The notes: a model not told the origin generated them from the letters alone. A DNA stretch of 64,000 nt from Actinomycetes bacterium (GCA_021809105.1 JAKBAM010000001.1:1-64000), one strand, 5' to 3'; positions 43,619 to 53,233 are shown, counted from the stretch's first letter. Numbers and translations: made by a program.

Positions 43619-44647
43619 GTGAACTCTGTGCCCGGGCCCTACGACGCCACTCGTGAGCGACTGGCGGACCTCATGGCCGACCAGCCGGCCTACCGGGTGG
43701 GACAGGTGTGGCGCGGCCTTCACGTCAACGCCCGCCGCCCGGCTGAGATGACCGAGCTGCCGCCCTTGCTGAGGAAGCGCCTGGACAGCTCCCTCCCGCC
43801 GGCGCTGCAACCGATCTCCGAATCTGTGTCGGACAAGGGCGAGACGGTCAAGTGGCTCTTCGCCCTGCAGGACGGCGCGCGGGTGGAGACGGTCCTCATG
43901 CACTACCGAGATCGCACGACGGTTTGCGTCTCCTCCCAGGCGGGCTGCGCCATGCGCTGCTCGTTCTGCGCCACCGGCCAGGCCGGCTTCACCCGACATC
44001 TGAGCGCCGGCGAGATCGTCGAGCAGGTAGTCGCTGCGATCCGGCAGGCCAAGGCACACCCGACCGGCGAGCGGCGGGTCTCCAACGTGGTGTTCATGGG
44101 GATGGGCGAGCCGCTCGCCAACTACGACCGCCTGTGGCCGGCGATCGTGCGGCTCCACGACGACATCGGCATCTCCGCCCGGCACCTCACGGTGTCGACC
44201 GTCGGCGTCGTCCCCGGGATCCGCCGCCTCGCCACCGAGAAGCTGCCGGTGAACTTGGCCGTGTCCCTGCACGCGGCCAACGACCGGCTCCGGGAGAGCC
44301 TGGTGCCCCTCAACAAACGCTACCCGCTGTCGGTGCTGACCGAAGCCTGCCGTAGCTACGTGGCAGCCAAGGGCCGTCGCCTGTCGTTTGAGTGGGCGCT
44401 CATCGACGGGGTCAACGACCGCGCGGAGGATGCCGCCGAGCTGGCTGCGATCGCAGTCCCTCTCGCGGCCCACGTCAACCTCATCCCTCTCAACCCGACT
44501 CCCGGATACGCGGTGGTGGGATCGTCGCCGGGACGGGTCCGGCAGTTCCGTGACGGCCTGACCGACCTCGGTGTGAAAGCCACGATCAGGCGCAATCGGG
44601 GGTCCGACATCGACGCTGCCTGCGGACAGCTGGCGGCGCGCGCCTGA
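43619..44647 (+). CDS. rlmN: dual-specificity rRNA/tRNA adenine C2-methyltransferase
   Basis: A radical SAM enzyme that methylates A2503 of 23S rRNA (and A37 of some tRNAs). It has 342 aa. The iron-sulphur cysteines are Cys110, Cys114 and Cys117 in AGCAMRCSFCATGQAGF. Also seen are FMGMGEPLANYDR, NLAVSLHAAND and LIPLNPTPG, with the C-terminal accessory Cys in DIDAACGQL. The GTG at 43619 is used; a GTG at 43628 is possible. Cfr-type resistance methylases share the fold, but this sequence is RlmN-like. Confidence 0.96.
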   Translation: MNSVPGPYDATRERLADLMADQPAYRVGQVWRGLHVNARRPAEMTELPPLLRKRLDSSLPPALQPISESVSDKGETVKWLFALQDGARVETVLMHYRDRTTVCVSSQAGCAMRCSFCATGQAGFTRHLSAGEIVEQVVAAIRQAKAHPTGERRVSNVVFMGMGEPLANYDRLWPAIVRLHDDIGISARHLTVSTVGVVPGIRRLATEKLPVNLAVSLHAANDRLRESLVPLNKRYPLSVLTEACRSYVAAKGRRLSFEWALIDGVNDRAEDAAELAAIAVPLAAHVNLIPLNPTPGYAVVGSSPGRVRQFRDGLTDLGVKATIRRNRGSDIDAACGQLAARA

Positions 44648-44679
44648 CCTCAGCGGCCCGGGTGACCCATACTTGGGTC

Positions 44680-45024
44680 ATGGCCACCCACAAGTGGCTG
44701 GATCGCACCCAGCCCCAGACCCTCCAGATCGCCACGATGATCATGTACATCAACGCGGTGTTCGATCTGATCGGCGGCGTCGCTTTCCTGCTGTTCCCGA
44801 TCGGGGTGGTCATGACCCTCGGCTCGGTGGCAGCGGGCCTCGGGATCGCCAACGAGAAGAAGGTGGGGTACTGGTTGGGTGTGGCGATCGCCCTCCTGCC
44901 GCTGGTCCTGATCGCCACAGGGCGTCTGGGGGCAACGCTGATCAGCCTCCTGTTCGAGGTGGCGCTGGTGGCGCTGCTGGTGCACCCGCAGAGCCGTGGT
45001 TACCAGAAGACCTGGTTCAAGTAG
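44680..45024 (+). CDS. small integral membrane protein, function unknown
   Basis: A 114-aa protein from the ATG at 44680 (a GTG at 44662 would add six residues). Three or four hydrophobic helices: about 17-45 (ATMIMYINAVFDLIGGVAFL), 48-62, 69-86 (GYWLGVAIALLPLVLIATG) and 88-102. The C-terminus SRGYQKTWFK is cytoplasmic-looking and basic. No catalytic or transport motif is recognised. It lies between rlmN and the MaoC-like gene on the same strand. Confidence 0.75.
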   Translation: MATHKWLDRTQPQTLQIATMIMYINAVFDLIGGVAFLLFPIGVVMTLGSVAAGLGIANEKKVGYWLGVAIALLPLVLIATGRLGATLISLLFEVALVALLVHPQSRGYQKTWFK

Positions 45025-45073
45025 GTCCGGGGCCGGAGCCTGGTTGTGGCGGCCGACCCTCTAGCCTGCGGCC

Positions 45074-45529
45074 ATGACCACCAAGATCGACGGCATCAGC
45101 GGGCTGAAGGCGAAGGTCGGGGAGCACCTCGGCTACAGCGAGTGGCATGAGATCACCCAGGAGCAGGTCAACCTGTTCGCCGACGCCACCGGCGACCACC
45201 AGTGGATCCACGTCGACGTGGAGAGAGCCAAGAGCGGCCCCTTCGGCGCCCCCATCGCCCACGGCTACCTGACGCTGTCGCTCGTACCGATGGTATCCAA
45301 CGAGATCCTCGAGGTCAGCGGGATCGCCATGGGGATCAACTACGGGATCGACAAGCTCCGATTCCCCTCCCCCGTCCCGGTCGGGGCGAAGGTGCGCGCC
45401 GGCGGCGAGCTCCTGGCGGTGGACGACATCGCAGGAGGAGCGCAGGTCAAGATCCGTTTCACCTTCGAGCTCGAGGGCGCTCCCAAGCCGGTTTGCGTCG
45501 CCGAGGTGCTGCTGCGGTACTACGAGTGA
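45074..45529 (+). CDS. MaoC-like (R)-hydratase
   Basis: A 151-aa hotdog-fold protein of the MaoC dehydratase family. The hydratase motif is present in FADATGDHQWIHVD (Asp and His catalytic pair), followed by the conserved PIAHGYLTLSL and YGIDKLRFPSPVP. Likely activity is hydration of a 2-enoyl-CoA or ACP thioester. The GTG of menG overlaps its stop, so the two are co-transcribed, but a role in menaquinone synthesis is not established. Confidence 0.93.
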   Translation: MTTKIDGISGLKAKVGEHLGYSEWHEITQEQVNLFADATGDHQWIHVDVERAKSGPFGAPIAHGYLTLSLVPMVSNEILEVSGIAMGINYGIDKLRFPSPVPVGAKVRAGGELLAVDDIAGGAQVKIRFTFELEGAPKPVCVAEVLLRYYE

Positions 45530-46218
45530 CTGCCACCCCCCTCCCGGAGGGGGCCGAGAAGGTCCGGGCGGTGCGGTCGATGTTCGATTCCATCGCCCCC
45601 CGCTACGACCTGCTCAACACCCTGCTGACCTTCGGAATGGACCGGGGGTGGCGCAGGCAGGCCGTGGATGGGCTGCAGTTGGACAAAGGATCGTCGGTGC
45701 TGGACGTCGCCTGCGGTCCGGGCGAGCTGTGCGTGGCCCTGTCTGCCGCCGGTCTGCGGCCTGTCGGCATCGACCTTTCGAAGGGGATGCTCGACCACGC
45801 CCGCACGGGTGTACCGCTGGTCCACGGTGACGGGCTCCAGCTCCCGTTCGCAGGCAGTTCCCTGGACGGCGCGGTCAGCGGCTTCGCGCTTCGCAACGTC
45901 GCCGATCTGCCGACGCTGTGGGCCGAGCTGGCTCGTGTCGTGCGACCGGGCGGCCGCTTAGCGCTCCTCGAAGTGGCCCAGCCCGGGCAGAGGGCCTTGA
46001 AGGCCGGTCACCGCTTCTACTTCGGCCACGTCGTCCCCCGAGTAGGGGCGCTGCTCTCCGACGGTGCGGCCTACGCCTATCTGCCGCGTTCGGTCGCCTA
46101 CTTGCCGGAGCCGGCGGAGATGCTCGAACAGCTGCGCGATGCCGGGTTCGCGGAACTCAGGCGCCGCCTGCTGTCGGTCGGCATCAGCCAGTTGATCACC
46201 GCCACGAGGATCGGATGA
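45526..46218 (+). CDS. menG: demethylmenaquinone methyltransferase
   Basis: SAM-dependent methylation of demethylmenaquinone, the final step of menaquinone synthesis. It has 230 aa. Family signatures: FDSIAPRYDLLNTLLTFGMDRGWRR, VLDVACGPGELCVAL (SAM site), GIDLSKGMLDHAR, SGFALRNVADL and LEVAQPG. The GTG at 45526 overlaps the maoC stop (GTGA) and gives the correct N-terminus. menF starts in its stop codon. The identification as MenG over UbiE rests on the surrounding men genes. Confidence 0.95.
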   Translation: MTATPLPEGAEKVRAVRSMFDSIAPRYDLLNTLLTFGMDRGWRRQAVDGLQLDKGSSVLDVACGPGELCVALSAAGLRPVGIDLSKGMLDHARTGVPLVHGDGLQLPFAGSSLDGAVSGFALRNVADLPTLWAELARVVRPGGRLALLEVAQPGQRALKAGHRFYFGHVVPRVGALLSDGAAYAYLPRSVAYLPEPAEMLEQLRDAGFAELRRRLLSVGISQLITATRIG

Positions 46219-47456
46219 CGACCCCGCTGGTAGCCACGACGGTCCCCATCGCCGACGCCCCGGACCTCCTGGCAGTGGGAGGCGCACCCGGTGGCACGGT
46301 GTGGCGCAGCGAGCGCCGGGCGCTGGCGGGGGTAGGTCAGGCGCTTCGCATCGAGTTGCCCGGCGGCCTCGCAGACCGCCAAGGCGTGCGGCAGGTCGCC
46401 GACATGCTCTGCGACATCGATCGACGCGACGAGGTGGGTCGTCCCGGGACCGGTCCGGTGGCCTTCACGGCCCTCCCCTTCGATCCGAGCGCCCCGGGCC
46501 ACCTGGTCGTAGCCAGTACCACGTGGGGCAGAGACGACCTCGGGTCATGGGTGACCGTGGTCGGACCGGAGGGGTCCAGTCCCGATCTGCCGCCCGAGAT
46601 CCACGATGGCGCCAGGCCACCTGACCACTTCTCGCTGGTGCCGTCGCTGTCCCACGACAAGTGGGAGGCCATGATCGACGAGGCGGTCGGCCGGATCCGT
46701 GCCGGGGCGCTCGAGAAGGTCGTGCTGGCCCGTCGAATCGACGTGGACGCCAACCGGCCGTTCCTTTCCGCTGACATCCTCGGACGCCTCGCTGCCCTGT
46801 ACCCCTCATGCATGGTGTTCGACGTCGAGGGCTTCATCGGCGCCAGCCCAGAGCTGCTCATCGGCCGGCGGGGCAGGAGTGTCGAGAGCCATCCCCTGGC
46901 GGGGACAGTGGCCCGCAGTGGCGACAGCGCCGCCGACGATGCACTGGTGGCCGCCCTCTTCGCGTCGGCGAAGGAGCGCTGGGAGCACCACCTGGTGGTT
47001 GACACCCTCGCCACCTCCCTCGAGCGGTTCTGCGAGAGCCTCGAGGTTCCGGGCGACCCAACAGTGCTCGGGCTTCGCAACGTCTCGCACCTGGCAACCT
47101 TCATCGCCGGCAGGCTGGCGGCCGACCGGGCCACGGGCCGGGTCCCCACGGCGCTTGAGATCGCGGCCGAGATCCACCCAACACCCGCAGTCGGAGGCAC
47201 GCCGACCAAGGCAGCGATCGCCCACCTGCAGGCCGTCGAGGGCTTCGATCGGGGCCGCTACGCCGGCCCGGTGGGATGGGTCGATGCCAACGGTGACGGA
47301 GCCTTTGCCCTCGGCATCCGCTCCGCCGTCCTCGACGGTTCGCGCGCTTCGATGTATGCCGGGGTCGGCGTAGTGGCCGATTCCGACCCTCGGGCCGAGC
47401 TGGCCGAGACCCAGCTCAAGCTGCAGGCGCTCCTCGCCGCCATCGTCCGGCCCTGA
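46215..47456 (+). CDS. menF: isochorismate synthase
   Basis: Converts chorismate to isochorismate. It has 413 aa. The chorismate-enzyme core (about 150-413) shows EKVVLARRIDV, FIGASPELLIGRRG, SHPLAGTVARSGD, HPTPAVGGTP and YAGVGVVADSDPRAELAET. The ATG overlaps the menG stop (ATGA). Salicylate or siderophore isochorismate synthases share the fold, but placement between menG and menD supports menaquinone. Convergent with menD (9 bases between stops). Confidence 0.95.
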   Translation: MTTPLVATTVPIADAPDLLAVGGAPGGTVWRSERRALAGVGQALRIELPGGLADRQGVRQVADMLCDIDRRDEVGRPGTGPVAFTALPFDPSAPGHLVVASTTWGRDDLGSWVTVVGPEGSSPDLPPEIHDGARPPDHFSLVPSLSHDKWEAMIDEAVGRIRAGALEKVVLARRIDVDANRPFLSADILGRLAALYPSCMVFDVEGFIGASPELLIGRRGRSVESHPLAGTVARSGDSAADDALVAALFASAKERWEHHLVVDTLATSLERFCESLEVPGDPTVLGLRNVSHLATFIAGRLAADRATGRVPTALEIAAEIHPTPAVGGTPTKAAIAHLQAVEGFDRGRYAGPVGWVDANGDGAFALGIRSAVLDGSRASMYAGVGVVADSDPRAELAETQLKLQALLAAIVRP

Positions 47457-47465
47457 AAAGCCGAT

Positions 47466-49193
47466 TCACGTGGAGTGACTGATCAAGGCGTCGACGACCG
47501 CGGCGTTGAGGCGGTCGTGGATCTCGACGTTGGCCTTGCGGTCGGTTCGTGCGACTACCACCCGCAGCCCTGGCCCCGGCCGGGCTACCGCAGCCACCAG
47601 GGCATCGAGGTCGCCGACCTTCTCTGCTTCCACGCCGTAACTGCGGGCTACCGAGAGCAGGTCCAGGCCGTGGGGCGTGCCCCAGTATGCCTCGAACCGT
47701 TCCGGCTCGAGCGCCGACGCCTGCGGCAGGAACGAGAAGATGCCGCCGCCGCAATTGTCGATAACCACCAGCGTGCAGTCGATGGATCGGCCCGCCGCCC
47801 AGAGGAGGGCCCCGGCGTCGTACAAGAAGGCCAGATCGCCTAGCAGGCCGACGGTGGGGACGCCCGAGAGAGCAACGCCGATGGTTGTCGAGATGACCCC
47901 GTCGATGCCGTTGGCACCCCGGTTCGAGTGAACGGTGACTCCTGTCCGCGGCTGGCCGAACCACTCCAGGTCCCGGATCGGCATGGACGAGGACGCCACC
48001 ACCACCGACCCGTCGGGCACTGCGGCGAGCACCCGCCTGGCGATGCCCGGCTCGGACAACTCCGGGCCGCCGAGCACCTCGTCGATGGCGCGCTGGGCGA
48101 CCTCTTCGGCCCGACCCCAACGAGCAGCCCAACGGCTGGCCACGTGACCGCCGTCACCGGCCCGGGCCAGAAGGGCGCGGCACACCCCGACAGGATCGCC
48201 GCTGATGACGTGGGTGACCCGTCGATCAGGGTCGGACCACCGGCCTGTGGGATCGACCAGGACATCCACGAGGTCCGTACGCGGCCGGGCCAGCCACTGG
48301 GCGAGGACCTTGGAGGCCCATGGACGGCCCAGCCGCAGCACTGCGGTCGGCTCCCAGGCAGCCACTGGACCACCCCGCACCAGCGCGTCGGCGGCCGCCA
48401 CCACTCTTTGGTGGGGCACCCGGACGCCGGAGCGGGGATCAGCGAGGACGGGCCATCCGAGGGCGGAAGCCACATCGAGCACCAGCTGCGGGTCGCCCGC
48501 ACCGGCCCCGGCGACGATCACGCCAGCCTCAGCCCTGCGCATCACGAGCGCACGCAGCACCGGGGCATCGACTTCGTCGGGCACGGGTCGGATGGCCTCG
48601 GACCATGCCCGGGCGCCCTCCCGCGGCGGGCCCAACGCCGCCTCTACCCGACCGACTAGCGGCTCGCGAAACGCCAGGTTGAGGTGGACCGGGCCCGGAC
48701 CCAGGGGTCCGTCGGTGGCCACCGCCAGGGCCCGCCCGGCCAGGGGGCGCCATCCGCCGGCAGTGGCGGCGGTAGGGACGCCAGGGTCGAGCGACAGGCG
48801 GGGAGCTGACCCGAAGCAGCCCGCCTGCTCGACGGTCTGGGGCGCCCCCACATGGTGCAGTTCGGGCGGCCTGTCGGCGGTCACGACGAGGAGGGGGACG
48901 CCGGCCAGGTCGGCCTCGACCACGGCCGGGTGCAGCTCGACAGCCGCCGTACCGCTGGTCGTGACGACCGGTGCGGGCCGGCCCGTGGCAGCACCGAAGC
49001 CCAGCGCCACGAAGCCGGCGCTGCGCTCGTCGAGGACCACGTGCAACCGGATGCGACCGTCGGACGCCAACGCCATCAGCATGGGCGTCGAGCGCGACCC
49101 GGGGCTCACCACAGCGTCGGTCGTGCCGGCCCTCACCCACTCGTCGACCAGCACCGCAGCGAAGGATGCCTGCACGTCGGCCTCGGGTGTCAT
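47466..49193 (-). CDS. menD: SEPHCHC synthase
   Basis: A thiamine-diphosphate enzyme that joins 2-oxoglutarate and isochorismate. It has 575 aa. The N-terminal domain has VVSPGSRSTPMLMAL, VLDERSAGFVALGFGAATG and TTSGTAAVELHPAV; the ThDP domain has SNRGANGIDGVIST, GDLAFLYDAGAL and VVIDNCGGGIFSFLPQA. The ATG at 49191-49193 follows GGGAG eight bases upstream and begins MTPEADVQ; an upstream in-frame start would run into menH. Divergent from menH. Confidence 0.96.
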   Translation of the reverse strand: MTPEADVQASFAAVLVDEWVRAGTTDAVVSPGSRSTPMLMALASDGRIRLHVVLDERSAGFVALGFGAATGRPAPVVTTSGTAAVELHPAVVEADLAGVPLLVVTADRPPELHHVGAPQTVEQAGCFGSAPRLSLDPGVPTAATAGGWRPLAGRALAVATDGPLGPGPVHLNLAFREPLVGRVEAALGPPREGARAWSEAIRPVPDEVDAPVLRALVMRRAEAGVIVAGAGAGDPQLVLDVASALGWPVLADPRSGVRVPHQRVVAAADALVRGGPVAAWEPTAVLRLGRPWASKVLAQWLARPRTDLVDVLVDPTGRWSDPDRRVTHVISGDPVGVCRALLARAGDGGHVASRWAARWGRAEEVAQRAIDEVLGGPELSEPGIARRVLAAVPDGSVVVASSSMPIRDLEWFGQPRTGVTVHSNRGANGIDGVISTTIGVALSGVPTVGLLGDLAFLYDAGALLWAAGRSIDCTLVVIDNCGGGIFSFLPQASALEPERFEAYWGTPHGLDLLSVARSYGVEAEKVGDLDALVAAVARPGPGLRVVVARTDRKANVEIHDRLNAAVVDALISHST

Positions 49194-49207
49194 GGCAGGA
49201 TCTCCCT
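49194..49207. promoter_or_regulatory. 14-base divergent menD/menH junction with opposed ribosome binding sites
   Basis: Only 14 bases separate the menD ATG (49193, leftward) from the menH GTG (49208, rightward). On the plus strand AGGA (49197-49200) lies seven bases before menH. On the minus strand GGGAG, ending eight bases before menD, lies in the same bases. The promoters for each gene must therefore lie inside the other gene's coding sequence. The ribosome sites are read directly from the sequence; the promoter consequence is inference. Confidence 0.7.
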
Positions 49208-50005
49208 GTGACCGAGCAGCCCGCCGCACCGGCCGCTCATCCGCTGCACCTCGAGCAGCGGGGAGCAGGTCCCACCGTCGGTCTGATCCACGGCTTCACG
49301 CAGTCCGCGGCGTCGTGGGAGCCGTTCGCCAAGCGCCTCGCTGACCTCTGGCGTCTGGTGGCTGTCGATGCGCCCGGCCACGGTCGGTCGGCGGACGTGC
49401 GCGCCGACCTGTGGGAAAGCGCTGCCCTCGTCGGTGCCACGGTCGGCGAGGCCACCTATGTCGGCTACTCGATGGGTGGCCGCGTGGCACTGCACCTCGC
49501 GTTGGCCAGACCTGATCTCGTGGCCGGGCTGGTTTTGGTAAGCGCCACCGCCGGCATCGACGACCCCGCAGAGCGAGCCGCCCGGCGGGCTTCGGACGAG
49601 CAGCTGGCCCGCCGGGTCGAGGCGGAAGGGGTCGAGGCATTCGTTGCGTGGTGGTTGACCCTGCCCCTGTTCGCCACGCTGCCGGCCTCCGCATCGGCGC
49701 TGGAGACCCGGTTGGGCGGTAGCGCAGCGGGTCTGGCATCGAGTCTGCGCCTGGCCGGAACCGGTGAGCAGGAAGCCCTGTGGGACCGACTCGGAGAGCT
49801 TTCGATGCCAGTCCTGGTCGTCGCCGGCGCCCTCGACCTTGCCTACGCCGAACGGGCCCGGCGCCTGGTCGACGGCATCGGCCAGGGCGCCACCCTCGCG
49901 GTGCTGCCCGGGGCCGGCCACGCTTGCCACCTCGAGCAGCTCGACCTGTTCAGCGCGACGGTGCGGAAATGGTTGGCCAGCGCATCGCATCGCAACGCAC
50001 CGTAG
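49208..50005 (+). CDS. menH: alpha/beta hydrolase, probable SHCHC synthase
   Basis: A 265-aa alpha/beta hydrolase that would eliminate pyruvate from SEPHCHC. The oxyanion motif is LIHGFTQSAASWEPF, the nucleophile Ser is in VGYSMGGRVALHLA, the Asp in AGALDLAYAE and the His in PGAGHACHLE. PGHGRSAD is also conserved. The GTG at 49208 gives MTEQPAAPAAHP. MenH assignment rests on adjacency to menD and the family pattern; general hydrolases look similar. Confidence 0.85.
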   Translation: MTEQPAAPAAHPLHLEQRGAGPTVGLIHGFTQSAASWEPFAKRLADLWRLVAVDAPGHGRSADVRADLWESAALVGATVGEATYVGYSMGGRVALHLALARPDLVAGLVLVSATAGIDDPAERAARRASDEQLARRVEAEGVEAFVAWWLTLPLFATLPASASALETRLGGSAAGLASSLRLAGTGEQEALWDRLGELSMPVLVVAGALDLAYAERARRLVDGIGQGATLAVLPGAGHACHLEQLDLFSATVRKWLASASHRNAP

Positions 50006-50042
50006 AGGCTCGCTGGCCCGGAAGCGGCCTTGCGGACGCGGC

Positions 50043-50948
50043 TCAGGCAAAAAGGCCGGCCGCGAGCAGGGCGCCCGACACGAGAACGAGCCGGCCCGTC
50101 GCACCGAGCACCTCGATCAGGTCCTTGCCGCTCTGCGCAGCCAGGACCCGGCGCGCCGGCGGGACCGCAAGGGGCAGCGAGATCAGCGGTAGCAGGATCC
50201 ATGCGGAACCCCCCGTCGCCGCGGCCAGGAGGACGAAGGCGTAGGCCCCGCCCAGGCAGCCGGCATAGAGACGGCGGGTGGCTGTCGGGCCGATCCTGAC
50301 CGCCAGCGTGCGCTTGCCGGCGACCTCGTCGCCTCCGATGTCGCGGAGGTTGTTGACCACCAGGAGAGCGACCGACAGGAGGCCGACAGGCACCGCGGCC
50401 ACCACCGCCAGGGCCGTGATCTGCCCCAATGAGACGTATGCCGAGCCCACGGTCGCGACGAGGCCGAAGAAGACGAAGACGAACACCTCTCCCAGTCCCG
50501 CGTAGCCGTAAGGGCGCGGCCCGCCGGTGTAGAGCCAACCCGCTGCGAAGCAAGCCACCCCGACGGCGATCAGCCACCATCCTGCTGCGGCGGCCAAGGC
50601 CACGCCGGCGACCCCTGCGATCCCGAATGCGAGCATGGCCGCCCGCTTGACCGCACCGGGGGCGGCCAGACCTGAGGCGACGAGGCGCACCGGACCGACC
50701 CGGGCGTCGTCGGTGCCTCGGATCCCGTCGCTGTAGTCGTTGGCGTAGTTCGTGGCGACCTGGATTGCCACCGCCACGATCAACGCCGCCACCGCTCGCC
50801 ACCAGACCACGTGGCCGCCGGCCGACGCCGCAGCCGTGCCGACCACGACAGGGACCGCCGACGCCGGCAGGGTGCGGGGCCTGGACCCGAGGACCCAACG
50901 GTTGCCCATCGGTCCGGATGACGGTCGCGGCCGGGGAGTCGACACCAT
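50043..50948 (-). CDS. menA: 1,4-dihydroxy-2-naphthoate polyprenyltransferase
   Basis: An integral membrane prenyltransferase of the UbiA superfamily that attaches the isoprenoid tail. It has 301 aa with about eight or nine transmembrane helices. The first Asp-rich motif is NYANDYSDGIRGTD, the second NNLRDIGGDEVAGKRTLAVR, as in MenA. The ATG at 50946-50948 gives MVSTPRPRP; a start at the later Met in GPMGNRW would also fit. Convergent with menH and divergent from menE (98 bases). Confidence 0.96.
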   Translation of the reverse strand: MVSTPRPRPSSGPMGNRWVLGSRPRTLPASAVPVVVGTAAASAGGHVVWWRAVAALIVAVAIQVATNYANDYSDGIRGTDDARVGPVRLVASGLAAPGAVKRAAMLAFGIAGVAGVALAAAAGWWLIAVGVACFAAGWLYTGGPRPYGYAGLGEVFVFVFFGLVATVGSAYVSLGQITALAVVAAVPVGLLSVALLVVNNLRDIGGDEVAGKRTLAVRIGPTATRRLYAGCLGGAYAFVLLAAATGGSAWILLPLISLPLAVPPARRVLAAQSGKDLIEVLGATGRLVLVSGALLAAGLFA

Positions 50949-51046
50949 GAGGCCGGAAACTACCGGGCGGCCATCCCTTCTCGCGCCGAACAGGGCAGCG
51001 CGCCTCTCCCGAGCCTGACTCGGGCGACCGGCGGCAGACTGGTGCA

Positions 51047-52192
51047 GTGCCCGATCTCGTCGCCGTCGACCTGCCCGGGGGGCCGGAGTTCGTAGACGCC
51101 CTGTCCCGGGCGTGGGATGACGGCAACGCCGTCCTTCCGGTCGACCAGCGCCTCCCCCGCCGGGCTCGCGCCGCACTCTTCGACCAGTTGCGCCCGTCGC
51201 AGGTCGTGGCGGAATCCGGCACGAGGCGGATTCCCGGTTCGCTGCCGGCCGCTGCCGGGGACGCCCTCGTCGTGGCGACCAGCGGCACGACCGGCGTGCC
51301 CAAGGGCGTGGTGCTCACCCACGACGCTGTGACCGCATCGGCGCGGGCCACCTCAGCGCGCCTCGGCGTCGACCCTGACCGACACCGGTGGCTGGCTTGC
51401 CTGCCGCTCAACCACGTCGGCGGGCTGTCGGTGGTGACGCGGGCTCTGATCACCGGCACACCGTTCGAGGTGCTGCCCAGCTTCGACGTCCCGGCGGTAG
51501 CCGCCCGCTGCGGACCCGACGTGCTGGTGTCGCTGGTAGCCAGCGCCCTGGCACGCGTCGGTGCCGCAGGATGGTGCAGGGTGGTCCTAGGAGGCTCTCC
51601 GCCGCCGGAGGGCCTCCCCGCCAACGTGGTCACCACCTACGGGATGACCGAGACGGGGAGCGGGGTCGTCTACGACGGCCTCCCGTTGGACGGGGTTGAG
51701 CTGCGCCTCGATGCAACCACCAGCGAGATCAGGTTGCGGGGCCCGATGCTGCTGCGTGCTTATCGCGAGGCTGGCAGGGAGTCCTACCCCCTCGACCGGG
51801 GCGGTTGGCTGGCGACGGGTGATGTAGGTGCCATCGGCACCGACGGGCGCCTGCACGTCGAGGGGCGCCTGAGCGACCTCATCATCACCGGTGGCGAGAA
51901 CGTGTGGCCGACACCGGTCGAGCGGGCCCTGCGGGGCCACCCCGGGGTGCAGGACGTGGCTGTCGCTGGCCGACCCGATCCCGAATGGGGGCAGCGGGTG
52001 GTGGCCTGGGTCGTCCCCGATCCGGCTGAGCCACCGACCCTCGACGAGCTCCGGGGCCTGGTCCGGGCGGAGCTGGCGTCCTTCGCCGCTCCTCGCCAGC
52101 TCGTGTTGGTCGAGTCGCTGCCTCGGACCGCGATCGGCAAGGTGCAGCGCGACAAACTGCCCACCCCCGGCGAACACGGGACTCGTCGGTAG
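51047..52192 (+). CDS. menE: o-succinylbenzoate-CoA ligase
   Basis: An acyl-adenylate-forming ligase, 381 aa, short like actinobacterial MenE. The phosphate loop is VVATSGTTGVPKGVVLTH, followed by TYGMTETGSG, WLATGDVG, DLIITGGENVWPTPVE and the C-terminal catalytic Lys in TAIGKVQRDKL. The GTG at 51047 gives MPDLVAVDL. It is the last men gene of the region; menB and menC are not in the window. Confidence 0.94.
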   Translation: MPDLVAVDLPGGPEFVDALSRAWDDGNAVLPVDQRLPRRARAALFDQLRPSQVVAESGTRRIPGSLPAAAGDALVVATSGTTGVPKGVVLTHDAVTASARATSARLGVDPDRHRWLACLPLNHVGGLSVVTRALITGTPFEVLPSFDVPAVAARCGPDVLVSLVASALARVGAAGWCRVVLGGSPPPEGLPANVVTTYGMTETGSGVVYDGLPLDGVELRLDATTSEIRLRGPMLLRAYREAGRESYPLDRGGWLATGDVGAIGTDGRLHVEGRLSDLIITGGENVWPTPVERALRGHPGVQDVAVAGRPDPEWGQRVVAWVVPDPAEPPTLDELRGLVRAELASFAAPRQLVLVESLPRTAIGKVQRDKLPTPGEHGTRR

Positions 52193-52237
52193 GTTGGGGC
52201 GGCCCCGCAGCCGATCCCCCCACAGAAGGAGACGACC

Positions 52238-53212
52238 ATGCAGTACCGCCACCTAGGCAGCTCAGGCCTCGAGGTGAGCCTGCTTTCGTTCGGATCGTGG
52301 GTCACGTTCGGGCCGCAGCTGAAAGACGACCTGGTGTTGGACTGCCTTTCGGCGGCAAGGGATGCGGGTGTCAATTTCTTCGACAACGCCGAGGCCTACG
52401 CGGGCGGTGAATCGGAGCGGATCATGGGCCACGCCTTCGCCGAGCTGGGGTGGCCCCGGCACAGCTATGTGGTGTCGACGAAGCTGTTCTGGGGACTCGA
52501 GGACGGCGTGGTCAACATGAAGAACACGCTGAACGCCAAGTACCTCCACCACGCGATCGACGGTTCTCTGGAACGTTTCGGCCTCGACTTCGTCGACCTT
52601 CTCTTCTGCCACCGACCGGATCCGAATACGCCCGTCGAGGAGACGGTCTGGACCATGTCCGACATCATCGCCTCCGGGAAGGCGCTGTACTGGGGGACGT
52701 CCGAATGGTCCGCCGACGAGATACGAGCGGCGTGGGACGTCGCCGAACGCCACCATCTCCGCAAGCCGGTGATGGAGCAGCCGCAGTACAACATGCTGTG
52801 GCGCCGCCGGGTGGAGGTTGAATACGCCCGGCTCTGCGACGACACCGGTCTCGGTCTCACCGTCTGGAGCCCGCTGGCCTCGGGCCTGCTGTCGGGCAAG
52901 TACATCGACGGTCTTCCGGAGGACTCTCGCGCCGCACTGCCGGGCTACGAGTGGCTGCGAGCCACGATGAGCGACCCGGACCGCAACGCCGCCATGCGGG
53001 AGCTGAAGGGCGTCGCCGACGGCCTTGGCTGCACCATGTCCCAGCTCGCCTTGGCCTGGTGCGCCCGCAATCCCCGGGTGTCATCGGTCATCACGGGGGC
53101 CAGCCGGGTCAGCCAGGTCAAGGAGAACATGGAAGCCCTTGACGTCCTGCCTCTGCTCACTGACGACGCGCTCAATCACATCGACCGGGTCACCAAGCCC
53201 TTGAGTCGGTGA
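52238..53212 (+). CDS. aldo/keto reductase (potassium channel beta-subunit-like)
   Basis: A 324-aa TIM-barrel NADPH oxidoreductase. The catalytic tetrad is visible: Asp in [11 protein letters not shown], Tyr in the same motif, Lys in VVSTKLFWG and His in LLFCHRPDP. The subgroup resembles the Kv-beta/AKR6 and YghZ proteins (MRYRxLGxSGLxVS-type start, [21 protein letters not shown]). A strong ribosome site AGAAGGAGA (52224-52232) precedes the ATG. The physiological substrate is unknown. Convergent with the epoxide-hydrolase-like gene. Confidence 0.93.
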   Translation: MQYRHLGSSGLEVSLLSFGSWVTFGPQLKDDLVLDCLSAARDAGVNFFDNAEAYAGGESERIMGHAFAELGWPRHSYVVSTKLFWGLEDGVVNMKNTLNAKYLHHAIDGSLERFGLDFVDLLFCHRPDPNTPVEETVWTMSDIIASGKALYWGTSEWSADEIRAAWDVAERHHLRKPVMEQPQYNMLWRRRVEVEYARLCDDTGLGLTVWSPLASGLLSGKYIDGLPEDSRAALPGYEWLRATMSDPDRNAAMRELKGVADGLGCTMSQLALAWCARNPRVSSVITGASRVSQVKENMEALDVLPLLTDDALNHIDRVTKPLSR

Positions 53213-53233
53213 GTCGCCGATCCAGCGAGCTCG

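Noticed and set aside
49843-51636. 597-residue leftward frame over menA and menE
   Set aside because: Conflicts with menA and menE, both with intact catalytic motifs; no domain in the shadow.
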